Source of the DNA: Bacillota bacterium
GTDB taxonomy: Bacteria > Bacillota > Limnochordia > Darwinibacteriales > JAAYFS01
Direction: 5' to 3'
NCBI GenBank assembly: GCA_012728115.1
Contig: JAAYFS010000057.1
Location: 1-32,050 of the forward strand
DNA length: 32,050 nucleotides
The notes beneath the pieces are model-generated. The model made no database searches, had not been told where the DNA came from, and was given only the letters and a program-made list of their open reading frames with translations. Below, in pieces: positions 1 to 7,639 of the stretch. Position numbers and translations under genes: made by a program. How positions within the stretch are numbered: the stretch's first letter is position 1; each line of letters begins with the position of its first letter.

Positions 1-1
1 G

Positions 2-172
2 ATCAAAAGCATCCTCTTTACCACCGAGGAAATTAATAGCAATATCCACGAATCGGGAGGAGAAGCAGTAAAGACAAAAAGTAGCGAAAGAGTAGCTACT
101 GAACATGTTGTAAGTGAAGTGAGACAATTTGAAGGATCGTCGAACACTGAGGAAAGTATAGAAGAGAAATAG
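2..172 (+). CDS. C-terminal tail of an unidentified protein (partial)
   Basis: An open frame runs in from the left edge and stops with TAG at 170-172, giving 56 residues of a C-terminus. The tail is hydrophilic and rich in Glu, Ser and Thr (it ends SIEEK), as in disordered tails. A strong hairpin terminator follows 14 bases later, which supports this being the true end of a plus-strand gene. No domain can be recognised and the rest of the gene lies outside the window. Confidence 0.5.
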   Translation: MKSILFTTEEINSNIHESGGEAVKTKSSERVATEHVVSEVRQFEGSSNTEESIEEK

Positions 173-185
173 TACGAGATAAAAA

Positions 186-226
186 GGCTGAGTATAACGA
201 ACTTTGATAGTTCATTGTACTCAGCC
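186..226. terminator. Bidirectional terminator between the left-edge gene and argF
   Basis: GGCTGAGTATAACGAACT pairs with AGTTCATTGTACTCAGCC across a short loop, with two G-U or mismatch positions. A T-rich run follows on the plus strand and AAAAA precedes it, which reads as TTTTT on the minus strand. The hairpin starts 5 bases after the argF stop codon, so it can end transcripts arriving from both sides. Confidence 0.8.
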
Positions 227-230
227 GATT

Positions 231-1154
231 TTATTTCATTAGTGCTAGCAGTATGGCTTTTTGCGCATGTAACCGATTTTCTGCCTCATCAAATACCACG
301 GAATGAGGACCGTCGATTATTTCTACCGTAACCTCTTCACCACGGTGAGCGGGAAGACAGTGCAGGAAAATGTAATCTGGTTTCGCCAACTGACATAGCT
401 CGGAATTTACCTGATATGGTTTGAACAATTTTTGGCGCTCTTGCTGTTCGTTTTCCTGTCCCATGCTAGCCCAGACATCGGTAATTACTACATCAGCATC
501 CGCAATAGCTTCTTTTGGTTTTCTCACGATCTCGATCTTACTGCCATAGCTTTTTGCAGCAATTACCGCATTCTGTAAGATTGCTTGATCTGGTTCATAA
601 CCCTCTGGGCATGCTAGGGAAATATCCATTCCGACTTTTGCTGCACCTTCAATCAGTGAATGCGCCATGTTGTTTCCATCACCGATGTAACACGCTTTTA
701 ATCCTTGAAGCCTACCTTTGTGTTCCAGGATGGTCAACAGATCTGCTAAGACTTGAGCGGGATGATGCAAATCCGTTAAACCATTAATCACTGGCACAGA
801 AGCAAACTGAGCCAACTCTTCTACCTTAGAATGGGCAAAGGTACGAATCATAATTCCGTCTACATAACGCGATAGTACACGAGCGGTATCAGCTATTGTC
901 TCTCCTCTCCCTAATTGAAGATCATTACCGTTGAGAAAAATCGCGTCTCCTCCTAATTGCTTCATTCCAACTTCAAACGAAATCCTTGTACGTGTCGAAG
1001 CTTTTTCAAATATCATCGCCAGAATTTTACCTGCTAAGTATGGAGAATACTCTCCGCTTTTGGCATCAGTTTTAAGTTTAATGGCGGTTTCCAAAAGGCT
1101 TGTAATTTCTTCGCTTGAAAAATCACCAAGTGTCAGAAAGTCTTTTTTCTTCAT
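231..1154 (-). CDS. argF: Ornithine carbamoyltransferase
   Basis: Cytosolic enzyme that joins carbamoyl phosphate and ornithine to make citrulline in arginine synthesis. Visible motifs are the carbamoyl-phosphate loop STRTR (residues 53-57), HPAQ (131-134), the DVWASMG ornithine-binding segment (about 226-232) and the HCLPAHRG motif (265-272). The frame opens at a TTG at 1175, but the ATG at 1154 has GGGGAAGG about 11 bases upstream and gives 307 residues, the usual family length, so that start was chosen. It is the last gene of the argCJBDF cluster, 44 bases after argD, and ends at the shared hairpin terminator. A catabolic OTCase is unlikely because arcA and arcC are absent and biosynthetic genes flank it. 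Confidence 0.96.
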   Translation of the reverse strand: MKKKDFLTLGDFSSEEITSLLETAIKLKTDAKSGEYSPYLAGKILAMIFEKASTRTRISFEVGMKQLGGDAIFLNGNDLQLGRGETIADTARVLSRYVDGIMIRTFAHSKVEELAQFASVPVINGLTDLHHPAQVLADLLTILEHKGRLQGLKACYIGDGNNMAHSLIEGAAKVGMDISLACPEGYEPDQAILQNAVIAAKSYGSKIEIVRKPKEAIADADVVITDVWASMGQENEQQERQKLFKPYQVNSELCQLAKPDYIFLHCLPAHRGEEVTVEIIDGPHSVVFDEAENRLHAQKAILLALMK

Positions 1155-1198
1155 TCGTGTCCCAACCTTCCCCAAAATTGCGATATTAATTTAGACAT

Positions 1199-2380
1199 TC
1201 AACATGAAACCATGTACTCAGAACTTGTAACGATTTCTTTTAGAACACTAAGGCAATGATCAATTTCATCTTTATTTGTAGTTAATGGAGGTAAAATTCT
1301 TACTACATTAGCACCAGCCACTAGAATCAGTACACCCTTCTGACGTGCGGCATTAACAACGTCGATAGCCTCTCCTTCCAGCGCGATACCTAGCAACAAC
1401 CCTTTGCCGCGAACTTCTTTCAGAATCGGATTAAGCGGTAACAGCTCGTGCAGCTTATCCTTAAAGTAGTTTCCTAGCTCGCTCACGTTCTGGCAGATAT
1501 TTTTTTCAGTAATGTATTCGATCGTGGCTAATCCCGCTGTTGTTGCCAAAGGATTCCCACCAAAAGTGCTTCCATGGCTTCCAGGGGTAAATGCTTTGGC
1601 AACTTCTTTTTTGGCTAGAACTGCCCCAATTGGAAAGCCAGAACCCAATCCCTTAGCTAGAGTGATGATATCTGGTTCAATCTCAAATTGTTGATAGGCA
1701 AATAGAGTTCCCGTTCTGCCCATCCCCGTTTGTACTTCATCGATAATGAGAAGGACATCGTTTTTTTTACAAATCCTAACAACTTCTTTAACCCATTCTT
1801 TATCGGCGACCACAACCCCACCTTCTGCTTGAATTAACTCCAGCATTACTGCACAGGTTTGTTCCTTAAATAAATCTTTTAAGGAGTCGAAATCATTGTA
1901 CGGCAGGTATCGAAATCCTTCAGGTAACGGTTCAAAACCGATTTGAACTTTACTTTGTCCGGTCGCTGTTAACGTAGCTAAAGTACGTCCATGAAATGAT
2001 TGTTTAAAAGTTACGATTTCATAAGCAGAGCTATTCTTAACTGTTTTGGTATACTTTCTTGCTAGTTTAATCGCCCCTTCATTTGCCTCCGCACCGCTAT
2101 TACCAAAGAAAACCTGATCGAAACATGAATTATTCACCAACTGGGAGGCAAGTTTTTCTTGAGGAGGGATATGATACAAGTTCGAGCAATGCCAAAGCGT
2201 ATTCAATTGTTGTTCTACTTTTTCTTTGACATAAAGATTTACATGGCCTAGGTTGCAGGTAGCGATACCTGACGTAAAGTCCAAGTATTTGTTACCAGCA
2301 TCATCCCAGACGTAACTACCTTCCCCTTTTACCAGCGTAAGCGGAAAACGATTATATGTATTCATTAATGCACTATTCAT
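1199..2380 (-). CDS. argD: Acetylornithine aminotransferase
   Basis: PLP-dependent class III aminotransferase that turns N-acetylglutamate semialdehyde into N-acetylornithine with glutamate as amino donor. Visible features are NSGAEAN (94-100) for cofactor phosphate binding, DEVQTGMGRTG (214-224) with the Asp that contacts the pyridine nitrogen, and the Schiff-base lysine in LAKGLGSG (about K243). The frame is open to 2431, but ATG at 2380 is preceded by AGGAGG placed inside the last codons of argB, so the protein is 393 residues. The gap to argB is only 4 bases, which suggests translational coupling. The enzyme may also serve lysine synthesis, as in other bacteria, but nothing here shows that. 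Confidence 0.95.
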   Translation of the reverse strand: MNSALMNTYNRFPLTLVKGEGSYVWDDAGNKYLDFTSGIATCNLGHVNLYVKEKVEQQLNTLWHCSNLYHIPPQEKLASQLVNNSCFDQVFFGNSGAEANEGAIKLARKYTKTVKNSSAYEIVTFKQSFHGRTLATLTATGQSKVQIGFEPLPEGFRYLPYNDFDSLKDLFKEQTCAVMLELIQAEGGVVVADKEWVKEVVRICKKNDVLLIIDEVQTGMGRTGTLFAYQQFEIEPDIITLAKGLGSGFPIGAVLAKKEVAKAFTPGSHGSTFGGNPLATTAGLATIEYITEKNICQNVSELGNYFKDKLHELLPLNPILKEVRGKGLLLGIALEGEAIDVVNAARQKGVLILVAGANVVRILPPLTTNKDEIDHCLSVLKEIVTSSEYMVSC

Positions 2381-2384
2381 CAAC

Positions 2385-3170
2385 TTAACCTCCTGAAATA
2401 ATCCTTGTACCACAGTGGTGACCACTGGCAAATTTTATAAGACTACTTGAGTCAAATCCATCGAGAATAACCACTTCTGGTACACCATGTATCAAACTAT
2501 CGATCGCCGAGCGGATTTTAGGGATCATCCCACCAGTTATTACTCCACATTGAATAAGTTCTTCCGCTTGATACTTAGTAAGTGAGGGGAAGATCTCTTT
2601 TTTATTATGCCGCTCCTGGTACACACCTGGAATGTCGCTAACAAAGCACAATCTAGCTTGTAATTCTCTGGCAATTGCACCAGCAGCAGTATCAGCGTTG
2701 ATATTGTAACGCTGGCCTTCTTTGTCGATCCCAAGTGGTGAAATAACAGGAATCAAGTTACTTGCACATAATTGAGCGATAATCGCGCCATTAACTCCTA
2801 TAACTTGCCCGACGTAACCGAGTTTCTGATCTCCAAAAGGTTCTGCTGCAATTAAATTAGCATCGACTCCACTAATCCCAATGGCATTAGCCCCTATTTT
2901 AGATAATCTTCTTACTACATCTTTATTAACACGGCCGCTCAGAACCATTTCCACCACATCTAGCACTTCCTCAGTTGTAACACGCAAGCCGTCGATAAAA
3001 TCGGTCTTCACACCCAGGATATCTAAAAGTGAGGAAATGAATGGACCACCACCGTGTACGATCACAGGTTTCAAACCGTATTCTTCTTGTAGTTGTAAAA
3101 CATTTTGATAAAACGAATCTGGTAGTTCGCTCAGCACGCTCCCGCCAGCCTTAATCACGATGTACTGCAT
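2385..3170 (-). CDS. argB: Acetylglutamate kinase
   Basis: Phosphorylates N-acetylglutamate with ATP, the second committed step of arginine synthesis and the usual target of arginine feedback. At 261 residues it is a typical amino-acid kinase: the N-terminal lysine motif IKAGGSVL, the glycine-rich HGGGPF (39-44) for the acetylglutamate side, and NINADTAAGAIA further on. The ATG at 3170 has GGAGG 7 bases upstream. It lies 15 bases after argJ and 4 before argD. The long N-terminal helix found in hexameric, arginine-inhibited kinases is not evident because the protein starts directly at the first beta strand. Inhibition by arginine is therefore uncertain. Confidence 0.95.
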   Translation of the reverse strand: MQYIVIKAGGSVLSELPDSFYQNVLQLQEEYGLKPVIVHGGGPFISSLLDILGVKTDFIDGLRVTTEEVLDVVEMVLSGRVNKDVVRRLSKIGANAIGISGVDANLIAAEPFGDQKLGYVGQVIGVNGAIIAQLCASNLIPVISPLGIDKEGQRYNINADTAAGAIARELQARLCFVSDIPGVYQERHNKKEIFPSLTKYQAEELIQCGVITGGMIPKIRSAIDSLIHGVPEVVILDGFDSSSLIKFASGHHCGTRIISGG

Positions 3171-3185
3171 AGAAATCCTCCTTCG

Positions 3186-4424
3186 CTACGTTCTATAACT
3201 CGCATTGATTCGAACGTAGTCATACGACAAATCACAACCCCAAGCGGTTGCCTGACCATCAGCTTGATTTAGCTCGATTAAAATATGGATATTTTCTTGC
3301 TGTAGGTAGTTTTTGGCTTCCTCCTCGTTAAAACCACAGGGCAATGAATTTTCCACCACTTTAATCGGACCGATATGAACGGTTACTTTTTCTGGATCGA
3401 TCGGTTGTTTGCTGTATCCAATCGCGCAGATAATTCGACCCCAGTTTGGATCTGCACCAAAGATAGCAGTTTTGACAAGGTTAGAACCGATTACTTCTTT
3501 CGCTACATGTGCCGCTACTTGATCGTTTAAAGCACCTTTGACTGTAACTTCAACTAGACGGCTAGCACCTTCACCATCTCTAGCGATCTTCTTAGCCAAA
3601 GAACGACAGACTATTTCTAAGGCATTTATAAATTTCGGCCATTCTTTGTGACTTGGGTTTAAGGTAAGATTCTCTGCCATCCCATTCGCCATTATTAAAA
3701 CCATATCATTAGTACTGGTATCCCCATCAACCGTTATCATGTTAAATGTTTTGTTCGTTACCTGCCTGAGAGCCTGTTGTAGACTAGCGGGATCAATTGC
3801 AGCGTCGGTAGTAATGAAACCAAGCATAGTAGCCATATTTGGATGAATCATCCCAGAACCTTTTGCTGCTCCACCGATGGAAACGAGCTTTCCATCAATA
3901 GTTATCTTAACTGCACAACTCTTCCGACAGGTATCCGTCGTTTGAATAGCTTCTTCGAAGTCCACAACGTCTGCGGGTTGTTCAACCGATCCGATGCGAC
4001 TAATACCCGCTTGGATTTTCTCCATTGGTAAGAATTCACCGATCACACCAGTAGAAAGAACTGCCACCAGATGTGGTTCAATCCCCATTTGCGCGGCATA
4101 TAAATCACGCATGGTATAAGCATCTTTAAGACCCCTCTCGCCAGTGCAGGCATTAGCATTTCCCGAGTTAACTATTACACCTTGGAGTCGATTTTCTTGA
4201 TCGATACTCTCCTTGGATACCTTAAGCGGAGCAGCTTTAAAAAGATTAGTGGTATAAACAGCAGCTGCCGAAGCGGGTACATATGAGTAAATCCATCCCA
4301 AATCTAATCTTTTGCGCCGGATCCCACAAAATAAACCACCAGCAGAAAACCCGCGTGGAGAAACAACTGATCCGTTGCTAATTATTTCTACTTGATCCTG
4401 TAGTGCTTTTTCGATTTGTATCAT
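3186..4424 (-). CDS. argJ: Arginine biosynthesis protein ArgJ (ornithine acetyltransferase)
   Basis: ArgJ moves the acetyl group from N-acetylornithine to glutamate, recycling it, and bifunctional forms also make N-acetylglutamate from acetyl-CoA. The autoprocessing site lies in KGSGMIHPNMATMLG, with Thr at about residue 199 as the nucleophile that becomes the new N-terminus of the beta chain. STGVIGE (124-130) supports the family. The frame is open to 4490, but ATG at 4424 with AGGAG upstream starts 20 bases after the argC stop and gives 412 residues. The window has no argA or argE, which fits the cyclic pathway. Whether this copy is mono- or bifunctional cannot be decided from sequence. Confidence 0.95.
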   Translation of the reverse strand: MIQIEKALQDQVEIISNGSVVSPRGFSAGGLFCGIRRKRLDLGWIYSYVPASAAAVYTTNLFKAAPLKVSKESIDQENRLQGVIVNSGNANACTGERGLKDAYTMRDLYAAQMGIEPHLVAVLSTGVIGEFLPMEKIQAGISRIGSVEQPADVVDFEEAIQTTDTCRKSCAVKITIDGKLVSIGGAAKGSGMIHPNMATMLGFITTDAAIDPASLQQALRQVTNKTFNMITVDGDTSTNDMVLIMANGMAENLTLNPSHKEWPKFINALEIVCRSLAKKIARDGEGASRLVEVTVKGALNDQVAAHVAKEVIGSNLVKTAIFGADPNWGRIICAIGYSKQPIDPEKVTVHIGPIKVVENSLPCGFNEEEAKNYLQQENIHILIELNQADGQATAWGCDLSYDYVRINASYRT

Positions 4425-4444
4425 TTTTTCAGCTCCTTTGGGTG

Positions 4445-5494
4445 TTAAGGATACAGAGGATTTAAGTACAATCCAGTTGCTTCGTTCCACCCATACATAA
4501 TGTTTAGGTTTTGCACTGCTTGTCCTGCAGCCCCTTTAACCAGATTATCTATTACCGATACTATTGTTAACCTTCTCGTTCTTTGATCCACAAAGAATCC
4601 AATGTCACAATAATTCGAGCCATAGACTTCCTTTGTACTAGGCCAGGTTCCGCTAGGTCTAATACGAATAAATGGTCTGTCATAATAGAAATTTTGATAA
4701 TGTTCAATTAGATCATCAACTTGAATATCGGCGATAAGATTAGCGTAAATAGTGCACATTATACCGCGATTCATTGGAATCAGATGCGTAGTAAAACTTA
4801 TCAACGGTTGAGTACCGCAAAAATCGCTGATTGCTTGTTCGATCTCTGGCAAATGTTGATGTGTACCGAGTTTATAGGCCTTAAGATTCTCGTTGACTTC
4901 AGCAAATAAACTTCCGACTGCAGGGGTTCTACCTGCACCCGATACGCCTGATTTCGCGTCGACTATGATCGAATATGGATTAATCCAGTTCTTTTGGATA
5001 GCGGGGATTAAACCTAATAAGGTTGCTGTTGGATAACATCCTGGGTTAGCAATTAATTCAGCATTCTTAATGAGTTCGGAATTAATCTCACTTAAACCAT
5101 AAACAGCTTGTTTCAGATACTTTTCATTGGCAGCTTCAGCTTGATACCATTTTTGGTAGATTTCTGGCGATTTAAAGCGAAAATCACCTGAAATGTCGAT
5201 ACACTTTACCCCATTGTCTCGAAAACGCGGTACTAAATCTTTGGCTACTCTCGCTGGGGTTGCGAAAAACACTAAATCGACCTGCTGACTTATGCTATCT
5301 ATCTCAAGTGCAGACAATCGCGCCTTAATAATACCTTTCAGATGCGGATAAACTTTTGAAAAATCCTGACCTTCTTGTGAAGTGGATATTACCATTGCAA
5401 TTTCAACATGGGGGTGTTGAGAAAGAATTCGAATTAACTCAACCCCGCTATATCCAGTCGCCCCTATTATCGCTGCCCGTAATTTACTCACCAT
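4445..5494 (-). CDS. argC: N-acetyl-gamma-glutamyl-phosphate reductase
   Basis: NADPH-dependent reductase that makes N-acetylglutamate semialdehyde. It has the dinucleotide-binding GATGYSG (11-17), the catalytic cysteine in NPGCYPTA (about C153), GVSGAGR (183-189), and HQHLPE (212-217) in the catalytic domain. The frame opens at ATG 5509, but the second ATG at 5494 has GGGAAG about 7 bases upstream and begins the usual short leader, so 349 residues are proposed. As first gene of the cluster it follows a good promoter with an embedded dyad, and the other arg genes follow at 4 to 44 base gaps. Confidence 0.95.
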   Translation of the reverse strand: MVSKLRAAIIGATGYSGVELIRILSQHPHVEIAMVISTSQEGQDFSKVYPHLKGIIKARLSALEIDSISQQVDLVFFATPARVAKDLVPRFRDNGVKCIDISGDFRFKSPEIYQKWYQAEAANEKYLKQAVYGLSEINSELIKNAELIANPGCYPTATLLGLIPAIQKNWINPYSIIVDAKSGVSGAGRTPAVGSLFAEVNENLKAYKLGTHQHLPEIEQAISDFCGTQPLISFTTHLIPMNRGIMCTIYANLIADIQVDDLIEHYQNFYYDRPFIRIRPSGTWPSTKEVYGSNYCDIGFFVDQRTRRLTIVSVIDNLVKGAAGQAVQNLNIMYGWNEATGLYLNPLYP

Positions 5495-5527
5495 CTTTTC
5501 ACTTCCCATTCTTGCATCTTTTGAAAC

Positions 5528-5557
5528 ATTATACTAGATATGCGTATTATTATGCAA
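5528..5557 (-). promoter_or_regulatory. arg operon promoter with ARG-box-like dyad
   Basis: On the minus strand TTGCAT (5552-5557) and a perfect TATAAT (5528-5533) are 18 bases apart. Between and over them lies TGCATAATAATACGCA (5541-5556), an AT-centred imperfect palindrome that matches its own reverse complement at 12 of 16 positions and resembles an ArgR box. A dyad over the -35 and spacer is the expected place for repression by arginine. No argR gene is in the window. Confidence 0.65.
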
Positions 5558-5604
5558 CTATTAGCGAGGATTTCTTTGTTATATTTTTGTAAACGACCAA
5601 ATAA

Positions 5605-5635
5605 AAACCGCGATTACTTTAAGTAACCACGGTTT
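5605..5635 (-). terminator. Terminator of the glnR-like gene
   Basis: Read on the minus strand, AACCGTGGTTACTT pairs with AAGTAATCGCGGTT using two G-U pairs, followed by TTTTTATTT. It begins about 10 bases after the stop of the MerR-type gene. The arg promoter lies just beyond it. Confidence 0.85.
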
Positions 5636-5645
5636 AATTTAATTA

Positions 5646-6014
5646 TTATTCATCTTGCTCTTTAGGTTTTTCTTTTATCTCCATCGAATTTAGCAAAGAA
5701 ACTAATTCCGCACGATCCGATACTGGGTAGAGGGATGTTAAATTGGTACCGAAGACTTTAATTTTTTCAAGTTCTGGAATTGGTGAAAGCGTTTTTGTTT
5801 CCTTTTCGTTAGAAATAATTTCTTTTACAGATTTAACATCTAGATTCTGAGATAATAATTCTTTAATCCTTAAGAGTAGTTTTATATCTTCGTCACTAAA
5901 TCTGCGTTGATTTCCACTCGTTCTTTTAAGCTGAATCAGCCCCATTTTTTCGTAGTATCTGATCTGACGGGCAGATAATCCCGTTTTCTGCTGTGCAATC
6001 CCGATCGAATACAT
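5646..6014 (-). CDS. glnR: GlnR-like MerR-family regulator of nitrogen metabolism
   Basis: A 122-residue DNA-binding protein with an N-terminal MerR winged helix. The stretch from SARQIRYYEKMGLI through SGNQRRFSDEDI (residues 14-46) is the signature of GlnR and TnrA rather than metal-sensing MerR proteins, and the cysteines of metal sensors are absent. In Bacillus, GlnR represses glnA when feedback-inhibited glutamine synthetase binds its C-terminal tail. Here the last 40 residues are charged and could play that role. The gene faces glnA across a shared 245-base region, whereas Bacillus has glnR and glnA in one operon. The ATG at 6014 has GGGGG and GGGAA upstream. TnrA is a possible alternative name, but context favours GlnR. 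Confidence 0.85.
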   Translation of the reverse strand: MYSIGIAQQKTGLSARQIRYYEKMGLIQLKRTSGNQRRFSDEDIKLLLRIKELLSQNLDVKSVKEIISNEKETKTLSPIPELEKIKVFGTNLTSLYPVSDRAELVSLLNSMEIKEKPKEQDE

Positions 6015-6111
6015 TTCCCATTCCCCCAGTCCACTAGTAGCTATCCTTATTTAAGATATCCTAATTTCTTTTATTTCTCTTGATTGCTCGCGTTAGTGGA
6101 TCAAAAACCGA

Positions 6112-6223
6112 TGTCAACTTTCTTGATGTAATACTAGCAAATCAGTTCCTCTTTGTCAACGAACTAGGAAGTTTACACTAAAACCTGACATCTGCTTGAC
6201 ACTAATATTGCCAAATGCTAACA
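6112..6223. promoter_or_regulatory. Cluster of TGTNA/TNACA half-sites in the glnR-glnA intergenic region
   Basis: Seven five-base half-sites of GlnR type lie in 112 bases: TGTCA 6112, TGTAA 6127, TGTCA 6154, TTACA 6173, TGACA 6186, TGACA 6197 and TAACA 6219. The last two overlap the -35 and -10 of the glnA promoter. None form the exact TGTNA-N7-TNACA spacing of the Bacillus operator. Binding by the neighbouring GlnR-like protein is inferred. Confidence 0.5.
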
Positions 6224-6224
6224 T
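6196..6224 (+). promoter_or_regulatory. glnA promoter
   Basis: TTGACA (6196-6201, perfect -35) and TAACAT (6219-6224) are separated by 17 bases, 34 bases before the glnA start codon. Both hexamers overlap TNACA half-sites, so a bound GlnR dimer would block RNA polymerase. Confidence 0.75.
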
Positions 6225-6258
6225 TAGAACATCGAAATTAATCTAGGGATGTGAATCT

Positions 6259-7590
6259 ATGGCTCGTTACACTAAACACGAAATCCTTTCGATCGTCAGA
6301 GAAGAAGATGTTAAACTGGTGCGTTTGCAATTTACTGATATTTTAGGAACAGCGAAGAACATCACCATCACTGTCGAACAATTAGAGAAAGCTCTCGAAA
6401 ACGAAATTCTGTTTGATGGTTCTTCGATCCAAGGATTCGTCCGCATTCAAGAGTCCGATATGTACCTGTACCCCGATCCAAATACTTTTGTAATCTTGCC
6501 ATGGGACAGCAATGGTTCTAAGGTCGCGAGAATTATATGTGATGTTTACACCGCAGACCGTCAACCATTTGCAGGCTGCCCACGATACGTACTTAAACGA
6601 GCAATAGCAAATGCGGAGAAAATGGGCTATAAATTATTTGTTGGTCCTGAACCAGAATTCTTCTTATTTAAAACCGACGAGAATGGCGAACCGATCATCG
6701 AAACTAATGACAAGGGCGGATATTTTGACCTCTCCCCCGTCGATAAAGGTGAAGCTGCACGCGAAGACATCGTCTTTGCTCTCCAATCGATCGGGTTTAA
6801 AATCGAAGCTAGTCACCATGAATGCGCCCCTGGGCAACATGAAATTGATTTTAAATACGACGATGCTCTTAGTACAGCAGATAATATCGCTACATTTAGA
6901 ATTGTTACCCGGATAATTGCTCAAAAACATGGACTTCATGCTTCGTTCATACCTAAACCTATCTTCGGAGAAGCTGGTTCGGGTATGCACATTCACCAAT
7001 CTCTATTCAGCAATCAAGTAAACGTTTTTTATGACAAGGATGATCCATTAGGCTTAAGCAAAATTTGTCGCAACTATATTGCTGGAATCCTAAAGCACGC
7101 CAGAGCATTTACTGCGATTACTAACCCTTGTGTTAATTCATACAAACGATTAGTACCCGGATATGAGGCACCAGTCTATGTTGCTTGGTCGACCAAGAAT
7201 CGTAGCTCACTTGTTAGAATTCCATCTGCTACAGGTGAAGGAACTCGAATTGAGCTTCGTAGTCCAGATCCAGTCGCCAACCCATATCTGGCGTTAGCAG
7301 TCACTTTGGAAGCTGGATTAGAAGGAATTAGGAACAATCTCGCTCCAGGACCTGAATGCTACAATAATATTTTTGAAATGACTGATGAAGAGCGTCAAAA
7401 GGCAGGTATACCTAGTCTTCCTACCAGTCTTTTCGAAGCTCTCGAAGTTCTAAAAACCGATGAGGTAATTAAGAGGGCTTTAGGCGAGCACGTGTTTACG
7501 AACTATGTAAATGCAAAGACCATCGAATGGAATCGCTATCGAACCCAAGTTCATAAATGGGAATTAGATGAATACTTGTCAATAACATAA
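6259..7590 (+). CDS. glnA: Glutamine synthetase, type I (first copy)
   Basis: Makes glutamine from glutamate, ammonia and ATP as a cytosolic dodecamer. The 443-residue length matches the GSI-alpha subgroup, which lacks the adenylylation loop. Visible blocks are DGSSIQGF with the conserved Arg in [19 protein letters not shown] and [13 protein letters not shown] (metal glutamates), [10 protein letters not shown] (the His-bearing site), [14 protein letters not shown] (the Glu flap) and RIELRSPDP (substrate Arg). The start ATG follows AGGGATG. It lies opposite the GlnR-like gene under the half-site region, so control by GlnR and feedback-inhibited GS is likely. A second glutamine synthetase gene follows after 49 bases. 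Confidence 0.96.
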   Translation: MARYTKHEILSIVREEDVKLVRLQFTDILGTAKNITITVEQLEKALENEILFDGSSIQGFVRIQESDMYLYPDPNTFVILPWDSNGSKVARIICDVYTADRQPFAGCPRYVLKRAIANAEKMGYKLFVGPEPEFFLFKTDENGEPIIETNDKGGYFDLSPVDKGEAAREDIVFALQSIGFKIEASHHECAPGQHEIDFKYDDALSTADNIATFRIVTRIIAQKHGLHASFIPKPIFGEAGSGMHIHQSLFSNQVNVFYDKDDPLGLSKICRNYIAGILKHARAFTAITNPCVNSYKRLVPGYEAPVYVAWSTKNRSSLVRIPSATGEGTRIELRSPDPVANPYLALAVTLEAGLEGIRNNLAPGPECYNNIFEMTDEERQKAGIPSLPTSLFEALEVLKTDEVIKRALGEHVFTNYVNAKTIEWNRYRTQVHKWELDEYLSIT

Positions 7591-7596
7591 CTCTTG

Positions 7597-7623
7597 ATAG
7601 CTGATCAGGAAATGATCAGCTAT
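7597..7623 (+). terminator. Intergenic hairpin between the two glutamine synthetase genes
   Basis: ATAGCTGATCA and TGATCAGCTAT form a perfect 11-base-pair stem just after the first glnA stop. The following TTCTC is a poor T-run, so this is more likely an attenuator or an RNA-processing or stability hairpin that lowers expression of the second copy than a full terminator. Confidence 0.55.
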
Positions 7624-7639
7624 TTCTCAATGCGAAAGG

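Noticed and set aside
6112-6117. TTGACA on the minus strand as -35 of the glnR-like gene
   Set aside because: At 17 bases the expected -10 position has no good match, so only the half-site reading is kept.
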